Assembly: GCF_000739995.1 (NCBI RefSeq)
Contig: NZ_BBJX01000010.1
Coordinates: 62,001-126,000, forward strand
DNA from: Comamonas granuli NBRC 101663
Lineage (GTDB): Bacteria; Pseudomonadota; Gammaproteobacteria; Burkholderiales; Burkholderiaceae_C
DNA length: 64,000 bases
Direction of reading: 5' to 3'
Under the pieces are notes generated by a model, which was given only the letters and a program-made list of their open reading frames with translations, was not told where the DNA came from and made no database searches. Below are positions 37,897-46,321 of the stretch, one piece after another. A program made the translations under genes and the position numbers. Numbering within the stretch: position 1 is the first letter of the stretch; each line of letters starts with the position of its first letter.

Positions 37897-38363
37897 AGGC
37901 ACACGCACCATCCACCACCACCTCGGTCGCCGCCCAGGTCGCCGGTCTTCCCCATCTCTCGATGGATGATCTCTGGAAACTGTGGGACGAGCATTTCGAC
38001 GAGCGGCCCGGCCACCATCATCGCGGCTGGCTGGAGAGCCGACTGGCCTACCGGATTCAGGAGCGCGCCTTCGGCGGCCTGAAACCCTCGCTGTGCAAGA
38101 AGCTCGAAGAGGTCGGCGAAACCGGCATCTTGCCCAAGCAACTGCGCGGCGACAGCCAACGTCTGCTGCCCGGCACCATCCTCACGCGCATCTACGACGA
38201 CGTCGAGCATCGCGTGCTGGTGCGCGGCACGGGCGACTTCGAGTATCAGGGGCAACGCTTCAAGAGCCTGTCCGCGATTGCAGGCCACATCACCGGCAGC
38301 CATTGGTCTGGCCCGGTGTTCTTCGGCCTCAAATTGCCCGCATCGAAGAAGGTGACGGCATGA
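37893..38363 (+). CDS. DUF2924-domain protein
   Basis: A 156-residue protein of the DUF2924 family: AQVAGLPHLSMDDLWKLWDEHF, then RGWLESRLAYRIQERAFGGL, and the end ILTRIYDDVEHRVLVRGTGDFEYQ...FKSLSAIAGHITGSHWSGPVFFGL. The family is nearly always next to a serine recombinase in phages and integrative elements and is thought to help it; direct proof is unknown to me. Both ends overlap neighbours by 4 bases (37893-37896 and 38360-38363). Confidence 0.87.
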   Translation: MKAHAPSTTTSVAAQVAGLPHLSMDDLWKLWDEHFDERPGHHHRGWLESRLAYRIQERAFGGLKPSLCKKLEEVGETGILPKQLRGDSQRLLPGTILTRIYDDVEHRVLVRGTGDFEYQGQRFKSLSAIAGHITGSHWSGPVFFGLKLPASKKVTA

Positions 38364-39772
38364 GTTCGCCGCGCGCCAACCCGCTGCCGCCGGTCACGCC
38401 GAAGAAGCGTTGCGCCGTCTACACCCGCAAATCCACCGACGAAGGGCTGGATCAGGAATACAACAGTCTCGAAGCGCAGCGCGACGCGGGCCTCGCCTTC
38501 ATCGCCAGTCAGCGACACGAAGGCTGGATCGCCGTCGGCGACGGCTACGACGACGGCGGCTACTCCGGCGGCAACATGGATCGTCCCGCCTTGCGCCGCC
38601 TGATGGTCGACATCGAGGCCGGGAAGATCGACACCGTGGTCGTCTACAAGATCGACCGCCTCACGCGCAGCCTGCCGGACTTCGCCAAGCTGGTCGAGGT
38701 GTTCGACCGCAACGGCGTGTCCTTCGTCTCCGTCACCCAGCAGTTCAACACGACGACCTCGATGGGGCGGCTGACGCTCAACATCCTGCTGTCCTTCGCG
38801 CAGTTCGAGCGCGAAGTCACCGGCGAGCGCATCCGCGACAAGATCGCCGCCAGCAAGGCCAAAGGCATGTGGATGGGTGGCATCCCGCCCCTGGGCTACG
38901 ACGTGGTCGAGCGCAAGCTCGTCGTCAACGAACGCGAGGCGGCTCTGGTGCGCGACATCTTCCGGCGCTACGCCGAGCATGGCTCGGCGGCGCGGCTGGT
39001 GCGCGAACTGGACATCGAAGGCCATACAACCAAGGCCTGGGTGACGCAGACCGGGCGCGAACGCTCGGGCCGCACCATCGACCAGCAGTACCTCTTCTCG
39101 ATGCTGCGCAACCGCATCTACCTGGGGGAAATCCGCAACCACGGCACCTGGTATCCCGCCCAGCACGAAGCGATCGTGCCACAGGGTTTGTGGGACGCGG
39201 CGCATGCCTTCATCGAACGGCGCAAGCAAGCGCCGCGCGAGCACGCCGCCAAGCATCCGGCGCTGCTGGCGGGCCTGCTGTTCGCGCCCGACGGGCAGCG
39301 CATGCTGCACTCCTTCGTCAAAAAGAAGAACGGGCGGCAGTACCGCTACTACGTTCCCTACCTGCACAAGCGGCGCAATGCGGGCGCGAGTCTGTCGCCC
39401 GGTGCGTCGGACGTGGGTCATCTGCCCGCCGCCGAAATCGAGAACGCGGTGCTGGCGCAAATCCACGCGGCACTGTCGGCTCCGCAGATGCTGATCGCGG
39501 TCTGGCGCGCCTGCCAGCAACATCCCGCAGGTAGCACGCTCGACGAAGCGCAGGTGGTGGTGGCGATGCAGCGCATCGGCGACGTGTGGGCGCAGTTGTT
39601 CCCCGCCGAGCAGCAGCGCATCACGCGGCTGCTGATCGAGCGGGTGCAACTGCACGGGCACGGGCTGGACATCGTCTGGCGCGAGGACGGCTGGATCGGA
39701 TTCGGTGCCGACATCGGCGCGCATCCGCTGGTCGAGGAATCCAGCGAGCAGGCCGAGGAAACGCTGGCATGA
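38360..39772 (+). CDS. Serine recombinase/integrase of the right-hand element
   Basis: A 470-residue recombinase. The resolvase domain begins CAVYTRKSTDEGLDQEY with nucleophile S25, then YDDGGYSGGNMDRPALRRLM and VVVYKIDRLTRSLPDF, the usual active-site blocks. GRLTLNILLSFAQFEREVTGERIRDK is the long E helix, and MGGIPPLGYDVVERKLVVNE opens the recombinase domain. It differs in detail from the recombinase at 24682. Overlaps DUF2924 and the following gene by ATGA. It likely integrates the phage beginning at about 37.7 kb; att sites cannot be told by eye. Confidence 0.9.
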   Translation: MSSPRANPLPPVTPKKRCAVYTRKSTDEGLDQEYNSLEAQRDAGLAFIASQRHEGWIAVGDGYDDGGYSGGNMDRPALRRLMVDIEAGKIDTVVVYKIDRLTRSLPDFAKLVEVFDRNGVSFVSVTQQFNTTTSMGRLTLNILLSFAQFEREVTGERIRDKIAASKAKGMWMGGIPPLGYDVVERKLVVNEREAALVRDIFRRYAEHGSAARLVRELDIEGHTTKAWVTQTGRERSGRTIDQQYLFSMLRNRIYLGEIRNHGTWYPAQHEAIVPQGLWDAAHAFIERRKQAPREHAAKHPALLAGLLFAPDGQRMLHSFVKKKNGRQYRYYVPYLHKRRNAGASLSPGASDVGHLPAAEIENAVLAQIHAALSAPQMLIAVWRACQQHPAGSTLDEAQVVVAMQRIGDVWAQLFPAEQQRITRLLIERVQLHGHGLDIVWREDGWIGFGADIGAHPLVEESSEQAEETLA

Positions 39773-40233
39773 GCGCCGAGACCAATCCGCGCAAGCGCAC
39801 CGTCCGCATCGAGGTCGGAGCCGACGCCCGCAGCTACGTCAGCGACGGCCAGCGCGTCACGCTGGTACCGCTGACGATCAAGCGCCGCCAGAACCGCAAA
39901 CTGCTGATCCCGCCCGCGCCCGATGCTGCCACAGCGGCGGGCGGCTTCGACGTGCCGATGATCAAGACGCTCGGCAAGGCGTTCTACTGGAAGCGGCTGA
40001 TCGACGAAGGCGTCTATCCGACGACCGCCGACCTGGCGCGCGCGCTGAAACTGGAGCCAGGCTGGGCGGCCGAGGTGCTGCGCATGACCATGCTGGCGCC
40101 GGACATCGTCGAGGCGATTTTCGAGGGCCGCCAGCCCCGGCATCTGAATCTGCACACGCTGCGTGGCCGCCAAGACCTGCTGCCTCGCGACTGGGGCGAG
40201 CAGCGTCGGCTGCTGGGCTTTCCTTCAGCTTGA
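39769..40233 (+). CDS. Conserved small protein after the recombinase
   Basis: A 154-residue basic protein. The middle (RRQNRKLLIPPAP, then FDVPMIKTLGKAFYWKRLIDEGVYPTTADLARAL) leads into a helix-turn-helix-like part (ADLARALKLEPGWAAEVLRMTMLAPDIVEAI). It is translationally coupled to the recombinase (ATGA) and is regularly found in the same place in related phages. It is probably a DNA-binding accessory, perhaps a directionality factor; unproven. Confidence 0.65.
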   Translation: MSAETNPRKRTVRIEVGADARSYVSDGQRVTLVPLTIKRRQNRKLLIPPAPDAATAAGGFDVPMIKTLGKAFYWKRLIDEGVYPTTADLARALKLEPGWAAEVLRMTMLAPDIVEAIFEGRQPRHLNLHTLRGRQDLLPRDWGEQRRLLGFPSA

Positions 40234-40242
40234 GACTGGCGC

Positions 40243-40464
40243 TCAGCTGGCGCAACAACTACCTCTGCCACGCTCCTGGATTGGTGGGCACGGCACAGTG
40301 CCGTAGGAGCAATAGACGCAGCAGTCCCCGGGCTTGGGCTTGAGTATGGCGTGGCAGGCCTCGCACTCATAGAACCACTGGCACGCATCGGTAGGCATGG
40401 TCTCGGTTTTGGTGTGACCGCAATCCGGACAGGTCAACGTCGATTCCAGGACGACGGCACTCAC
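40243..40464 (-). CDS. GDCCVxC-motif protein of mercury operons
   Basis: A 73-residue cysteine-rich protein with GDCCVYCSYGTVPCPP at residues 46-61, the GDCCVxCSYG signature. There are also CPDCGH and CEACH pairs for zinc or mercury. The family accompanies mer genes in proteobacteria. It overlaps merP by 4 bases, so it is the last gene of the merTP operon. Likely a mercury-binding or chaperone-like factor; the mechanism is unknown. Confidence 0.88.
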   Translation of the reverse strand: MSAVVLESTLTCPDCGHTKTETMPTDACQWFYECEACHAILKPKPGDCCVYCSYGTVPCPPIQERGRGSCCAS

Positions 40465-40754
40465 TTCACGCTCCCGACCACCGTCGAGGGGTAGCCAGCA
40501 TCCCGGGTCGCCCGCGTCAGCGCCTCTACATTGGCTCGCGCGTCGTCGAATGTCACGGTCGCCTCTCGTTTGTCGAGGTTCACGTCCGTATTGGCCACGC
40601 CAGGCACCTTGCCGAGCGCCTTCTTGACCGTAATCGGGCAGGCGGCGCAGTTCATGCCCGGCACTGACAGGGTGACGGTCTTTGTCGCGGCGATGGCTGG
40701 CACGCTCACGATCAGGGCGAGCGTCAGCGTTGGAAGTCCAAGCAGTCTCTTCAT
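40461..40754 (-). CDS. merP: Periplasmic mercury-binding protein MerP
   Basis: A 97-residue HMA-domain protein. The signal peptide is MKRLLGLPTLTLALIVSVPAIA, cut near AIA-A. The metal site is GMNCAACP (C36, C39), and the fold continues with VKKALGKVPGVANTDVNLDKREATVTFDD. It collects Hg(II) in the periplasm and passes it to MerT. It lies 11 bases after merT and before the GDCCVxC gene. Confidence 0.93.
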   Translation of the reverse strand: MKRLLGLPTLTLALIVSVPAIAATKTVTLSVPGMNCAACPITVKKALGKVPGVANTDVNLDKREATVTFDDARANVEALTRATRDAGYPSTVVGSVK

Positions 40755-40765
40755 AAAATCTCCGT

Positions 40766-41140
40766 TCAGTAAAACCAGGGCGCGACCAGCGGGAAGCCGA
40801 GCGCCACGATCACCAGGGCGACCACGATCCCGAACAGCAGCTTGTAGCCACGCTGTACGCGCGGCACCGCGCACACTTGCCCGGGCTCGCAGGCCGGGGT
40901 TTTGGCCCAGATGCGTCTGCCTGCGAGAAACAACGCGATGAGCGCTGCGCCGATGAAGACGGGGCGGTAAGGTTCGAGCGCTGTGAGATTGCTGATCCAA
41001 GCGCCCGAGAAACCCAGGGAGATCAGCACCAATGGCCCGAGACAGCAGGTCGAGGCGAGGATGGCCGAGACGAATCCGGCCGCGAGCGCCGCACGGCCGC
41101 CTCCGGTACTGCCTTGCGCAGTTGGGGTGACTGGTTTCAT
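40766..41140 (-). CDS. merT: Mercuric ion transporter MerT
   Basis: A 124-residue membrane protein with three hydrophobic spans: about residues 18-45, 58-75 and 95-120. The first carries the adjacent cysteines C32-C33 in [10 protein letters not shown], and a loop pair lies in PACEPGQVC, both typical of MerT for Hg(II) relay inward. It is the first gene of the mer operon, behind the MerR-controlled promoter. No merA reductase gene is near, so imported mercury would not be reduced by this cassette alone. Confidence 0.92.
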   Translation of the reverse strand: MKPVTPTAQGSTGGGRAALAAGFVSAILASTCCLGPLVLISLGFSGAWISNLTALEPYRPVFIGAALIALFLAGRRIWAKTPACEPGQVCAVPRVQRGYKLLFGIVVALVIVALGFPLVAPWFY

Positions 41141-41146
41141 GGAGTA

Positions 41147-41177
41147 AGCTTACTTCCGTACTTAAGTACGGAGTCAA
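41147..41177 (-). promoter_or_regulatory. mer promoter/operator with 19-bp spacer and dyad
   Basis: Read on the - strand: TTGACT (41172-41177), exactly 19 bases, TAAGCT (41147-41152). The spacer holds the dyad CCGTAC-TTAA-GTACGG (41156-41171). The overlong spacer is the hallmark of MerR-activated promoters, which need the regulator to untwist the DNA. The start of merR lies 5 bases beyond the -35 box on the other strand. Confidence 0.9.
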
Positions 41178-41181
41178 GACC

Positions 41182-41595
41182 ATGAACAGCACGCCCGAGA
41201 TCGAGGCGATGACGATCGGCGCGCTGGCGCGCGCGGCTGGCGTCAATGTCGAAACCATCCGCTTCTACCAGCGCAAGGGGCTGCTGCCCGAACCAGATCG
41301 GCCGCAGGGAAGTATCCGCCGTTACGGCGCGAACGAGCTTGGCCGCGTCCGCTTCATCAAGTCGGCGCAGCGGCTGGGCTTCAGTCTCGACGAGGTATCC
41401 GAACTGCTCAAGCTCGAGGACGGATCGCACTGCGCCGAGGCGCGTGCGCAGGCTCAGCGCAAACTCGTTGACGTTCGCGAGCGACTGAATGACCTGCAGC
41501 GCATCGAAGCGGTGCTGTCCGAGCTCGTGCAGCGCTGCGATGCCGTCCGTGGCCGGGTGCGCTGCCCCTTGATCGCCGCCTTGCAGACGGAGTGA
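41182..41595 (+). CDS. merR: Mercury-responsive regulator MerR
   Basis: A 137-residue regulator. The winged helix is [26 protein letters not shown], and a long dimer helix follows. Mercury ligands C84, C119 and C128 have spacings of 35 and 9 residues, the same as C82, C117 and C126 of Tn501 MerR, so it is a Hg(II) sensor and not a general metal MerR. It is divergent from merT over the operator at 41147-41177 and ends before an intrinsic terminator. Confidence 0.94.
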   Translation: MNSTPEIEAMTIGALARAAGVNVETIRFYQRKGLLPEPDRPQGSIRRYGANELGRVRFIKSAQRLGFSLDEVSELLKLEDGSHCAEARAQAQRKLVDVRERLNDLQRIEAVLSELVQRCDAVRGRVRCPLIAALQTE

Positions 41596-41629
41596 CACGC
41601 AGCCATCCCTTGACTGATCCTCGACGATG

Positions 41630-41656
41630 ACGGCGGGCCTTGTGCCCGCCGTTTTC
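41630..41656 (+). terminator. Intrinsic terminator after merR
   Basis: A perfect 9-bp stem ACGGCGGGC/GCCCGCCGT with loop CTTGT (41630-41652), then TTTTC. It isolates the mercury cassette from the phage early genes. Confidence 0.85.
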
Positions 41657-41674
41657 GTATCCAGCGAGAACTTT

Positions 41675-41727
41675 GGCGAACCCGAAGTTCCCGCGTGGTT
41701 CGCCATTGCGTCCCTTAAAGGTTCGCC
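41675..41727. repeat. Three GGTTCGCC sites before the phage early genes
   Basis: GGCGAACC at 41675-41682 (inverted), GGTTCGCC at 41697-41704 and 41720-41727. Two of them are followed closely by CCCGAAG. Located 53-105 bases upstream of the first early gene, they look like operator half-sites. A related GGTTCGCA cluster is at 50257-50310. Confidence 0.5.
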
Positions 41728-41779
41728 ACCCGAAGTCTGGAATGACACCTGTTCCTCAACAACGCAACAGGAGCGTTCC

Positions 41780-42043
41780 ATGCAGACAGCAGCAAGCAGT
41801 ATCCCCCGGTCGCCACAGCAGGCGATCAACAGCCTCTCACCCGGCGACCGCCGGGTGCTCAACGAAAACGAACTGGCCCAGCGGTGGGGCGTCAGCCCCA
41901 AGACCCTGCAACGCTGGCGCAGCGAAGGCCGCGGCCCGCGTTACCTGAAGCTGTCCAAGCGCGTCGGCTATCCCGTGGACGCGGTCATCGAGTTCGAGCG
42001 TCAGGCGCTGCACGACTCGACGTCCGAGCGCGCGGCGGTCTGA
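41780..42043 (+). CDS. Phage helix-turn-helix protein (AlpA/excisionase-like)
   Basis: An 87-residue protein started at ATG 41780, with CAGGAG 6-11 bases upstream. Residues 25-60 (RVLNENELAQRWGVSPKTLQRWRSEGRGPRYLKLSKRVGY, in parts) form a MerR/AlpA-like helix-turn-helix with a typical GPRYLK wing, and VIEFERQAL closes the domain. It is the first gene of the early region. Probably an excisionase or early regulator. Confidence 0.75.
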   Translation: MQTAASSIPRSPQQAINSLSPGDRRVLNENELAQRWGVSPKTLQRWRSEGRGPRYLKLSKRVGYPVDAVIEFERQALHDSTSERAAV

Positions 42044-42054
42044 GGAGCGATGCC

Positions 42055-42534
42055 ATGAACGACATCACCCTCTTTCCCGCCGACATCGCCGCGATGTCCG
42101 TCGGCCAACTGGCCGCGTTGCCCGCCGTGCAGAAGGCCGAGATCGACAAGAACCTCGACGAGGCCCTCGACTGGCTCAAGAAGGCCCGCACCAAGTTCGA
42201 CGCGGCGCTCGATGCCGCCTACGGCGAGCAGGCCCGCACGGCACTGCGCGATTCGGGCCGCGACTTCGGCACCGTGCACCTCGACGACGGCCAGCTGCGC
42301 ATCAAGTTCGAGCTGCCCAAGAAGGTCAGTTGGGATCAGAAGCAACTGGCAGAAATCGCCGAGCGCATCGTGGCCTCGGGCGAGAAGGTCGAGGGCTACC
42401 TCGACATCAAGTTGTCCGTCTCCGAATCCCGCTTCACGAACTGGCCTCCGGCGCTCCAGCAGCAGTTCGCCGCCGCTCGCACCGTGGATTCCGGCAAGCC
42501 GTCCTTCACCCTTTCTCTCGATTCGGAGCACTGA
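42055..42534 (+). CDS. Phage early protein of unknown function
   Basis: A 159-residue acidic and helical protein. The first half (AAMSVGQLAALPAVQKAEI, then NLDEALDWLKKARTKFDAALDAAYGEQ) is a helical bundle; the second half has beta segments (GTVHLDDGQLRIKFELPKKVSW) and RIVASGEKVEGYLDIKLSVSES. It lies among the recombination genes, 11 bases after the HTH gene and before a small gene. No motif allows a function. Confidence 0.6.
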   Translation: MNDITLFPADIAAMSVGQLAALPAVQKAEIDKNLDEALDWLKKARTKFDAALDAAYGEQARTALRDSGRDFGTVHLDDGQLRIKFELPKKVSWDQKQLAEIAERIVASGEKVEGYLDIKLSVSESRFTNWPPALQQQFAAARTVDSGKPSFTLSLDSEH

Positions 42535-42536
42535 TC

Positions 42537-42818
42537 ATGAGCACCAGCCTCATCGCTTCGCTGCGCAAGCAGCTGCCGTCCATCTACGGCGAATACCTTC
42601 CCGACGACATCCGCTACCGCGATGCCGACGGCCACGACGTCGTCGTGGCGCTCGACGCGGCCACGGTGGACGAACTGGCCTTCGCCATCCAGACCGCCAA
42701 CGCCGAAGCCCTGGCGCTCGGCCGCCGCCGCACCGCACTGGAGGAACTCCACACCGAGGCGCGCAAGCGCGCCGCGCGCGGGGCCGACCGCATCGTCGAC
42801 GTCGCGTGGGAGGACTGA
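42537..42818 (+). CDS. Small phage early protein
   Basis: A 93-residue protein, ATG at 42537 two bases after the preceding stop. It begins TSLIASLRKQLPSIYGEYLPDDIRY and continues with a helical part (VDELAFAIQTANAEALALGRRRTALEELH). No domain was recognised. It is co-translated with the antirepressor gene 2 bases downstream. Confidence 0.55.
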   Translation: MSTSLIASLRKQLPSIYGEYLPDDIRYRDADGHDVVVALDAATVDELAFAIQTANAEALALGRRRTALEELHTEARKRAARGADRIVDVAWED

Positions 42819-42820
42819 TC

Positions 42821-43594
42821 ATGAGCGCGATCATTCCCTTCCAGTTCGAGGCGCACGCCATGCGCGTGCAGGTCGACGACGCGGGCCTGCCATGGTTCAA
42901 CGCCAGCGACGTCTGCGACGCATTGGAGATGGGCAACCCGTCTCAGGCGATCAAGTCGCACGTCGATGCCGATGACCTCCAGAAATTGGAGGTCATCGAC
43001 AACCTCGGGCGCACGCAGCGCGCCAACCACGTCAACGAATCGGGCCTCTACGCCCTGATCCTCGGCAGCACCAAGGACGCCGCGAAACGCTTCAAACGCT
43101 GGGTGACCGGCGAGGTGCTGCCCGCGATCCGCAAGACCGGCGCGTACTCCACCCCCGGCACGCTGGCTTCCTTGCCCGCGCCGACCCACGACCGCGTGAG
43201 CGCGATCCTGCTGATCGGCGAGGCGGTCGCCAAGGTGCCGGGCGTGAAGACCGGCATTGCGATGGCGGCGACGTTGACCTGCATTCAGGAGAACACTGGC
43301 CTCACCACTGAGGTGCTGCGCCGCGCCCTTCCAGCCAAGAGCGCTGCCGCCAACGAGCCGATCTGCTCGCTCAACGCCACCCAGCTCGGCAAGCTGCTCA
43401 ACCGCTCGGCCAAGGCCACGAACCAGTTGCTGGCATCACACGGCTTCCAGTTCCGCAACGACCGCGACGAATGGGAACTGACCGAGGTCGGTGAAGCATG
43501 GGCCGAGGCCATGCCGTACTCGCGCAACGGCCACAGCGGCTACCAGATTCTCTGGAATCCCGCCGTCGCCGAGCAGTTGAAGGAGGTGGCGTGA
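42821..43594 (+). CDS. BRO-N domain phage antirepressor
   Basis: A 257-residue protein. The amino half is a BRO-N domain (FQFEAHAMRVQVDDAGLPWFNASDVCDAL, in parts, then SGLYALILGSTKDAAKRFKRWVTGEVLPAIRKTGAY), typical of phage antirepressors and regulators. The carboxyl half (CSLNATQLGKLLNRSAKATNQLLASHGFQFRNDRDEWELT, in parts) is a KilA/Ant-like DNA-binding region. It probably controls the lysis-lysogeny switch. The stop overlaps the ATG of the next gene by one base. Confidence 0.85.
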   Translation: MSAIIPFQFEAHAMRVQVDDAGLPWFNASDVCDALEMGNPSQAIKSHVDADDLQKLEVIDNLGRTQRANHVNESGLYALILGSTKDAAKRFKRWVTGEVLPAIRKTGAYSTPGTLASLPAPTHDRVSAILLIGEAVAKVPGVKTGIAMAATLTCIQENTGLTTEVLRRALPAKSAAANEPICSLNATQLGKLLNRSAKATNQLLASHGFQFRNDRDEWELTEVGEAWAEAMPYSRNGHSGYQILWNPAVAEQLKEVA

Positions 43595-44448
43595 TGAGCC
43601 TCCCGATCATCTCCGCGCAGCAGCGCATGGCCGAACGCAAGGGCGTCAAGCTCCTGATGCTCGGCAAATCCGGCATCGGCAAGACCACCCGGCTCAAAGA
43701 TCTCGATCCGGCCACCACCCTGTTCCTCGACATCGAGGCCGGTGATCTCGCCGTGGCCGACTGGCCGGGCGACACCATCCGTCCGGCATCGTGGCCGGAG
43801 TCGCGCGATTTCTTCGTGTTCCTCGCCGGGCCGGACAAGGCCCTGCCGCCGGAGGCCGCGTTCTCGCAGGCGCACTACGACCACGTCGTCGAGAAGTTCG
43901 GCGATCCGGCGCAGCTCGACCGCTACCAGACCTTCTTCCTCGACTCGATCACGCAGCTCTCGCGTCAGTGCTTCGCGTGGTGCAAGACGCAACCGGGGGC
44001 GGTCAGCGACCGAACCGGCAAGCCCGACATGCGCGGCGCTTACGGCCTGCTCGGTCAGGAGATGGTCAGCGCCTTGACCCACCTGCAACACGCGCGCGGC
44101 AAGAACGTGGTGTTCGTCGCCATCCTCGACGAACGGCTCGACGACTACAACCGCAAGGTGTTCGTGCCGCAGATCGAGGGCAGCAAGACCAGCCTCGAAC
44201 TGCCCGGCATCGTCGACGAGGTCGTGACGCTGGCCGAGATCAAGGCCGAGGACGGCAGCGCCTACCGCGCCTTCGTCACCCACACCGTCAATCCCTACGG
44301 CTACCCGGCAAAAGACCGCAGCGGTCGTCTCGAACTGCTCGAACCGCCGGACCTGAGCGCGCTGATCGCCAAGTGCGCGGGCGCAGCCATGTCCGCAAGC
44401 GCCGCCGCCCATTCCGCCATTCCCGCATCTCACGAATCTCAGGAGTAA
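43594..44448 (+). CDS. Sak4-like recombination ATPase
   Basis: A 284-residue RecA-fold ATPase. Walker A is LGKSGIGKTTRL (GKSGIGKTT, residues 24-32), FLDIEAGD follows, and the Walker B-like strand is YQTFFLDSITQLSRQC. This is the phage Sak4 or AAA_24 type, used with an exonuclease and a single-strand-binding partner in phage recombination. Candidate partners are encoded next (44454) and at 45584. The carboxyl tail is Ala/Ser-rich. Confidence 0.8.
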   Translation: MSLPIISAQQRMAERKGVKLLMLGKSGIGKTTRLKDLDPATTLFLDIEAGDLAVADWPGDTIRPASWPESRDFFVFLAGPDKALPPEAAFSQAHYDHVVEKFGDPAQLDRYQTFFLDSITQLSRQCFAWCKTQPGAVSDRTGKPDMRGAYGLLGQEMVSALTHLQHARGKNVVFVAILDERLDDYNRKVFVPQIEGSKTSLELPGIVDEVVTLAEIKAEDGSAYRAFVTHTVNPYGYPAKDRSGRLELLEPPDLSALIAKCAGAAMSASAAAHSAIPASHESQE

Positions 44449-44453
44449 TCGCC

Positions 44454-45089
44454 ATGACCACGCAGAACTGGAACGACTTCAACGACGCCGAACAGCAACA
44501 GGGCTTCGACCTCATCCCCAAGGGCACGCTGGTGCCTGTGCGCATGACCATCAAGCCCGGTGGCCACGACGATCCGGCGCAGGGCTGGACGGGCGGCTAC
44601 GCCACCGAATCCTTCGAGACCGGCGCGATCTACCTCGCCGCCGAGTTCGTCGTCACTGGCGGCGAGCATGCCAAACGCAAGATGTGGTCGAACATCGGCC
44701 TGCACTCGAAGAAGGGCCCGACCTGGGGCCAGATGGGGCGCAGCTTCATCCGCGCCGTCCTCAACAGCGCGCGCAACGTCCATCCGCAGGACAACAGCCC
44801 GCAAGCCGCCGCCGCGCGCCGCATCCAGGGCTTCCACGAACTGGACGGCATCGAGTTCCTCGCCCGCGTGGACGTCGAGAAGGACACCAAGGGTCTGGAT
44901 CGCAACGTCGTCAAGCTCGCGGTCGAACCCGACCACCCCGAGTACGCCAAGCTCATGGGCGTGCCGCCCAAGGCCAAGACCGGCGGCGGCACCTCGGGCG
45001 CTCCGGCGCAAGCCACGCCTCCCCATGCAGCTACCACGCCCGCGCCTCAGCGCGCGCCGGTGACCGGCAAGCCCGCTTGGGCGCAGTGA
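44454..45089 (+). CDS. Phage recombination-associated protein, possibly ssDNA-binding
   Basis: A 211-residue protein with AGGAG before its ATG. A beta-rich core (FDLIPKGTLVPVRMTIKPGG, then GAIYLAAEFVVTGGEHAKRKMWSNIGLHS) resembles OB-like proteins that follow Sak4-type ATPases; the end (GGTSGAPAQATPPHAATTPAPQ) is flexible and Pro/Ala-rich like the tails of single-strand-binding proteins. The link to ssDNA binding is inferred from neighbourhood and shape. Confidence 0.6.
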   Translation: MTTQNWNDFNDAEQQQGFDLIPKGTLVPVRMTIKPGGHDDPAQGWTGGYATESFETGAIYLAAEFVVTGGEHAKRKMWSNIGLHSKKGPTWGQMGRSFIRAVLNSARNVHPQDNSPQAAAARRIQGFHELDGIEFLARVDVEKDTKGLDRNVVKLAVEPDHPEYAKLMGVPPKAKTGGGTSGAPAQATPPHAATTPAPQRAPVTGKPAWAQ

Positions 45090-45098
45090 GGGGGGTGG

Positions 45099-45587
45099 AT
45101 GAAATGCTGGGTCTGCAAACGACAGGCGCGCGGCTACGGCCACACCGATGGCCGGTTCAAGACCGCCGATCCGCGCCGCTACGTGATCGACTGGGTGTTC
45201 TGCTCGCGCCGCTGCCAGGACGCCTTTCACATGCTCTACGGCAACTGGACGCGCGCGAAGGAAGGCCGCGTCGGCATCGGGGAGGTCTCCATGATCGATC
45301 CCTCTGATGTCGAACTGGCCGCGATGCGCAAATGCCTCAAGGCCTTCGGCGAGGCGGCGGACGAGATCGGCTTCGGCAAGCCCCTGGGCGACTACGCGGA
45401 AGCCGAGGCGATGCGCGTCATCGACGCCATCGTCACCTGCTACACGGAAGCGATGGTCGAGCACCACGAGGCAACCAAGTTCCCGCCCGTGCGCGGCATG
45501 GTTCCGACGCGCGACCCGATGGCCAATCCCTTGGCCGATCTGGAGGACGACCTTCCCTGGGAAGAGCCGAAAGGGAGGAAGCCATGA
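45099..45587 (+). CDS. DUF6511-like phage protein
   Basis: A 162-residue protein. It begins MKCWVCKRQARGYGH and carries CSRRCQDAFHMLY, together a four-cysteine zinc site; the rest (AAMRKCLKAFGEAADEIGFGKPLGDY, in parts) is helical. It matches the DUF6511 family as I recall it. Function unknown. It overlaps the following nuclease gene by 4 bases. Confidence 0.65.
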   Translation: MKCWVCKRQARGYGHTDGRFKTADPRRYVIDWVFCSRRCQDAFHMLYGNWTRAKEGRVGIGEVSMIDPSDVELAAMRKCLKAFGEAADEIGFGKPLGDYAEAEAMRVIDAIVTCYTEAMVEHHEATKFPPVRGMVPTRDPMANPLADLEDDLPWEEPKGRKP

Positions 45588-46321
45588 TGGATTTCAATTC
45601 CTCGTCCAGCCTGTCCGGCCAGATCACGGCACTGGTCGATCTCGGCATGCAACGCGTCCGCGCGCAGCAGCCCGCGCGCGACTACCTCGGCGCGTCGCGT
45701 CTGGGCGCGGCGTGCGAGCGCGCCTTGCAGTTCGAGTACGCCAAGGCTCCGGTCGATCATGGGCGCGACACCGAAGGCCGGATGCTGCGCATCTTCGAGC
45801 GTGGCCACGTCATGGAGGACTGCATGGTGGCGTGGCTGCGCGACGCGGGCTTCGACCTGCGCACGCGCAAGCCCGACGGCGGGCAGTTCGGCTTCTCCGA
45901 CGCGCACGGTCGGCTGCGCGGTCACGTCGATGGCGTGATCGTCGGCGGGCCGGAAGGCTTTCGCTATCCCGCGCTGTGGGAGAACAAATGCCTCGGCACG
46001 AAGTCGTGGCGCGAGCTGGAGACCAAAGGCCTCGCGGTGGCCAAGCCGGTGTACGCGGCGCAGGTCGCGCTGTATCAGGCGCATCTGCAACTGCATGAAC
46101 ACCCGGCGCTGTTCACCGCGATCAATGCCGACTCGATGGAGATCTACGTCGAGTTGGTGCCCTTCGACGCCGCGCTCGCACAGCGCATGACCGACCGTGC
46201 GGTCAAGGTCATCTCCGCGACCGAAGCCGGAGAACTACTGCCACGAGGCTTCAACGACGCCACCCACTTCGAGTGCCGCATGTGCGCGTGGCAAGACCGC
46301 TGCTGGAGGACACCGGCATGA
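45584..46321 (+). CDS. Cas4/RecB-like PD-(D/E)XK exonuclease
   Basis: A 245-residue nuclease. Active-site features are H74 with a nearby Glu (RGHVMEDC), D116 in GHVDGVIV and E133-N-K135 in LWENKCLG. A cysteine at C44 with three near the end (FECRMCAWQDRCW) fits the Fe-S cluster of the Cas4/AddB type. It would be the exonuclease partner of the Sak4-like ATPase. Coupled by ATGA to the gene before and overlapping the next. Confidence 0.85.
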   Translation: MMDFNSSSSLSGQITALVDLGMQRVRAQQPARDYLGASRLGAACERALQFEYAKAPVDHGRDTEGRMLRIFERGHVMEDCMVAWLRDAGFDLRTRKPDGGQFGFSDAHGRLRGHVDGVIVGGPEGFRYPALWENKCLGTKSWRELETKGLAVAKPVYAAQVALYQAHLQLHEHPALFTAINADSMEIYVELVPFDAALAQRMTDRAVKVISATEAGELLPRGFNDATHFECRMCAWQDRCWRTPA

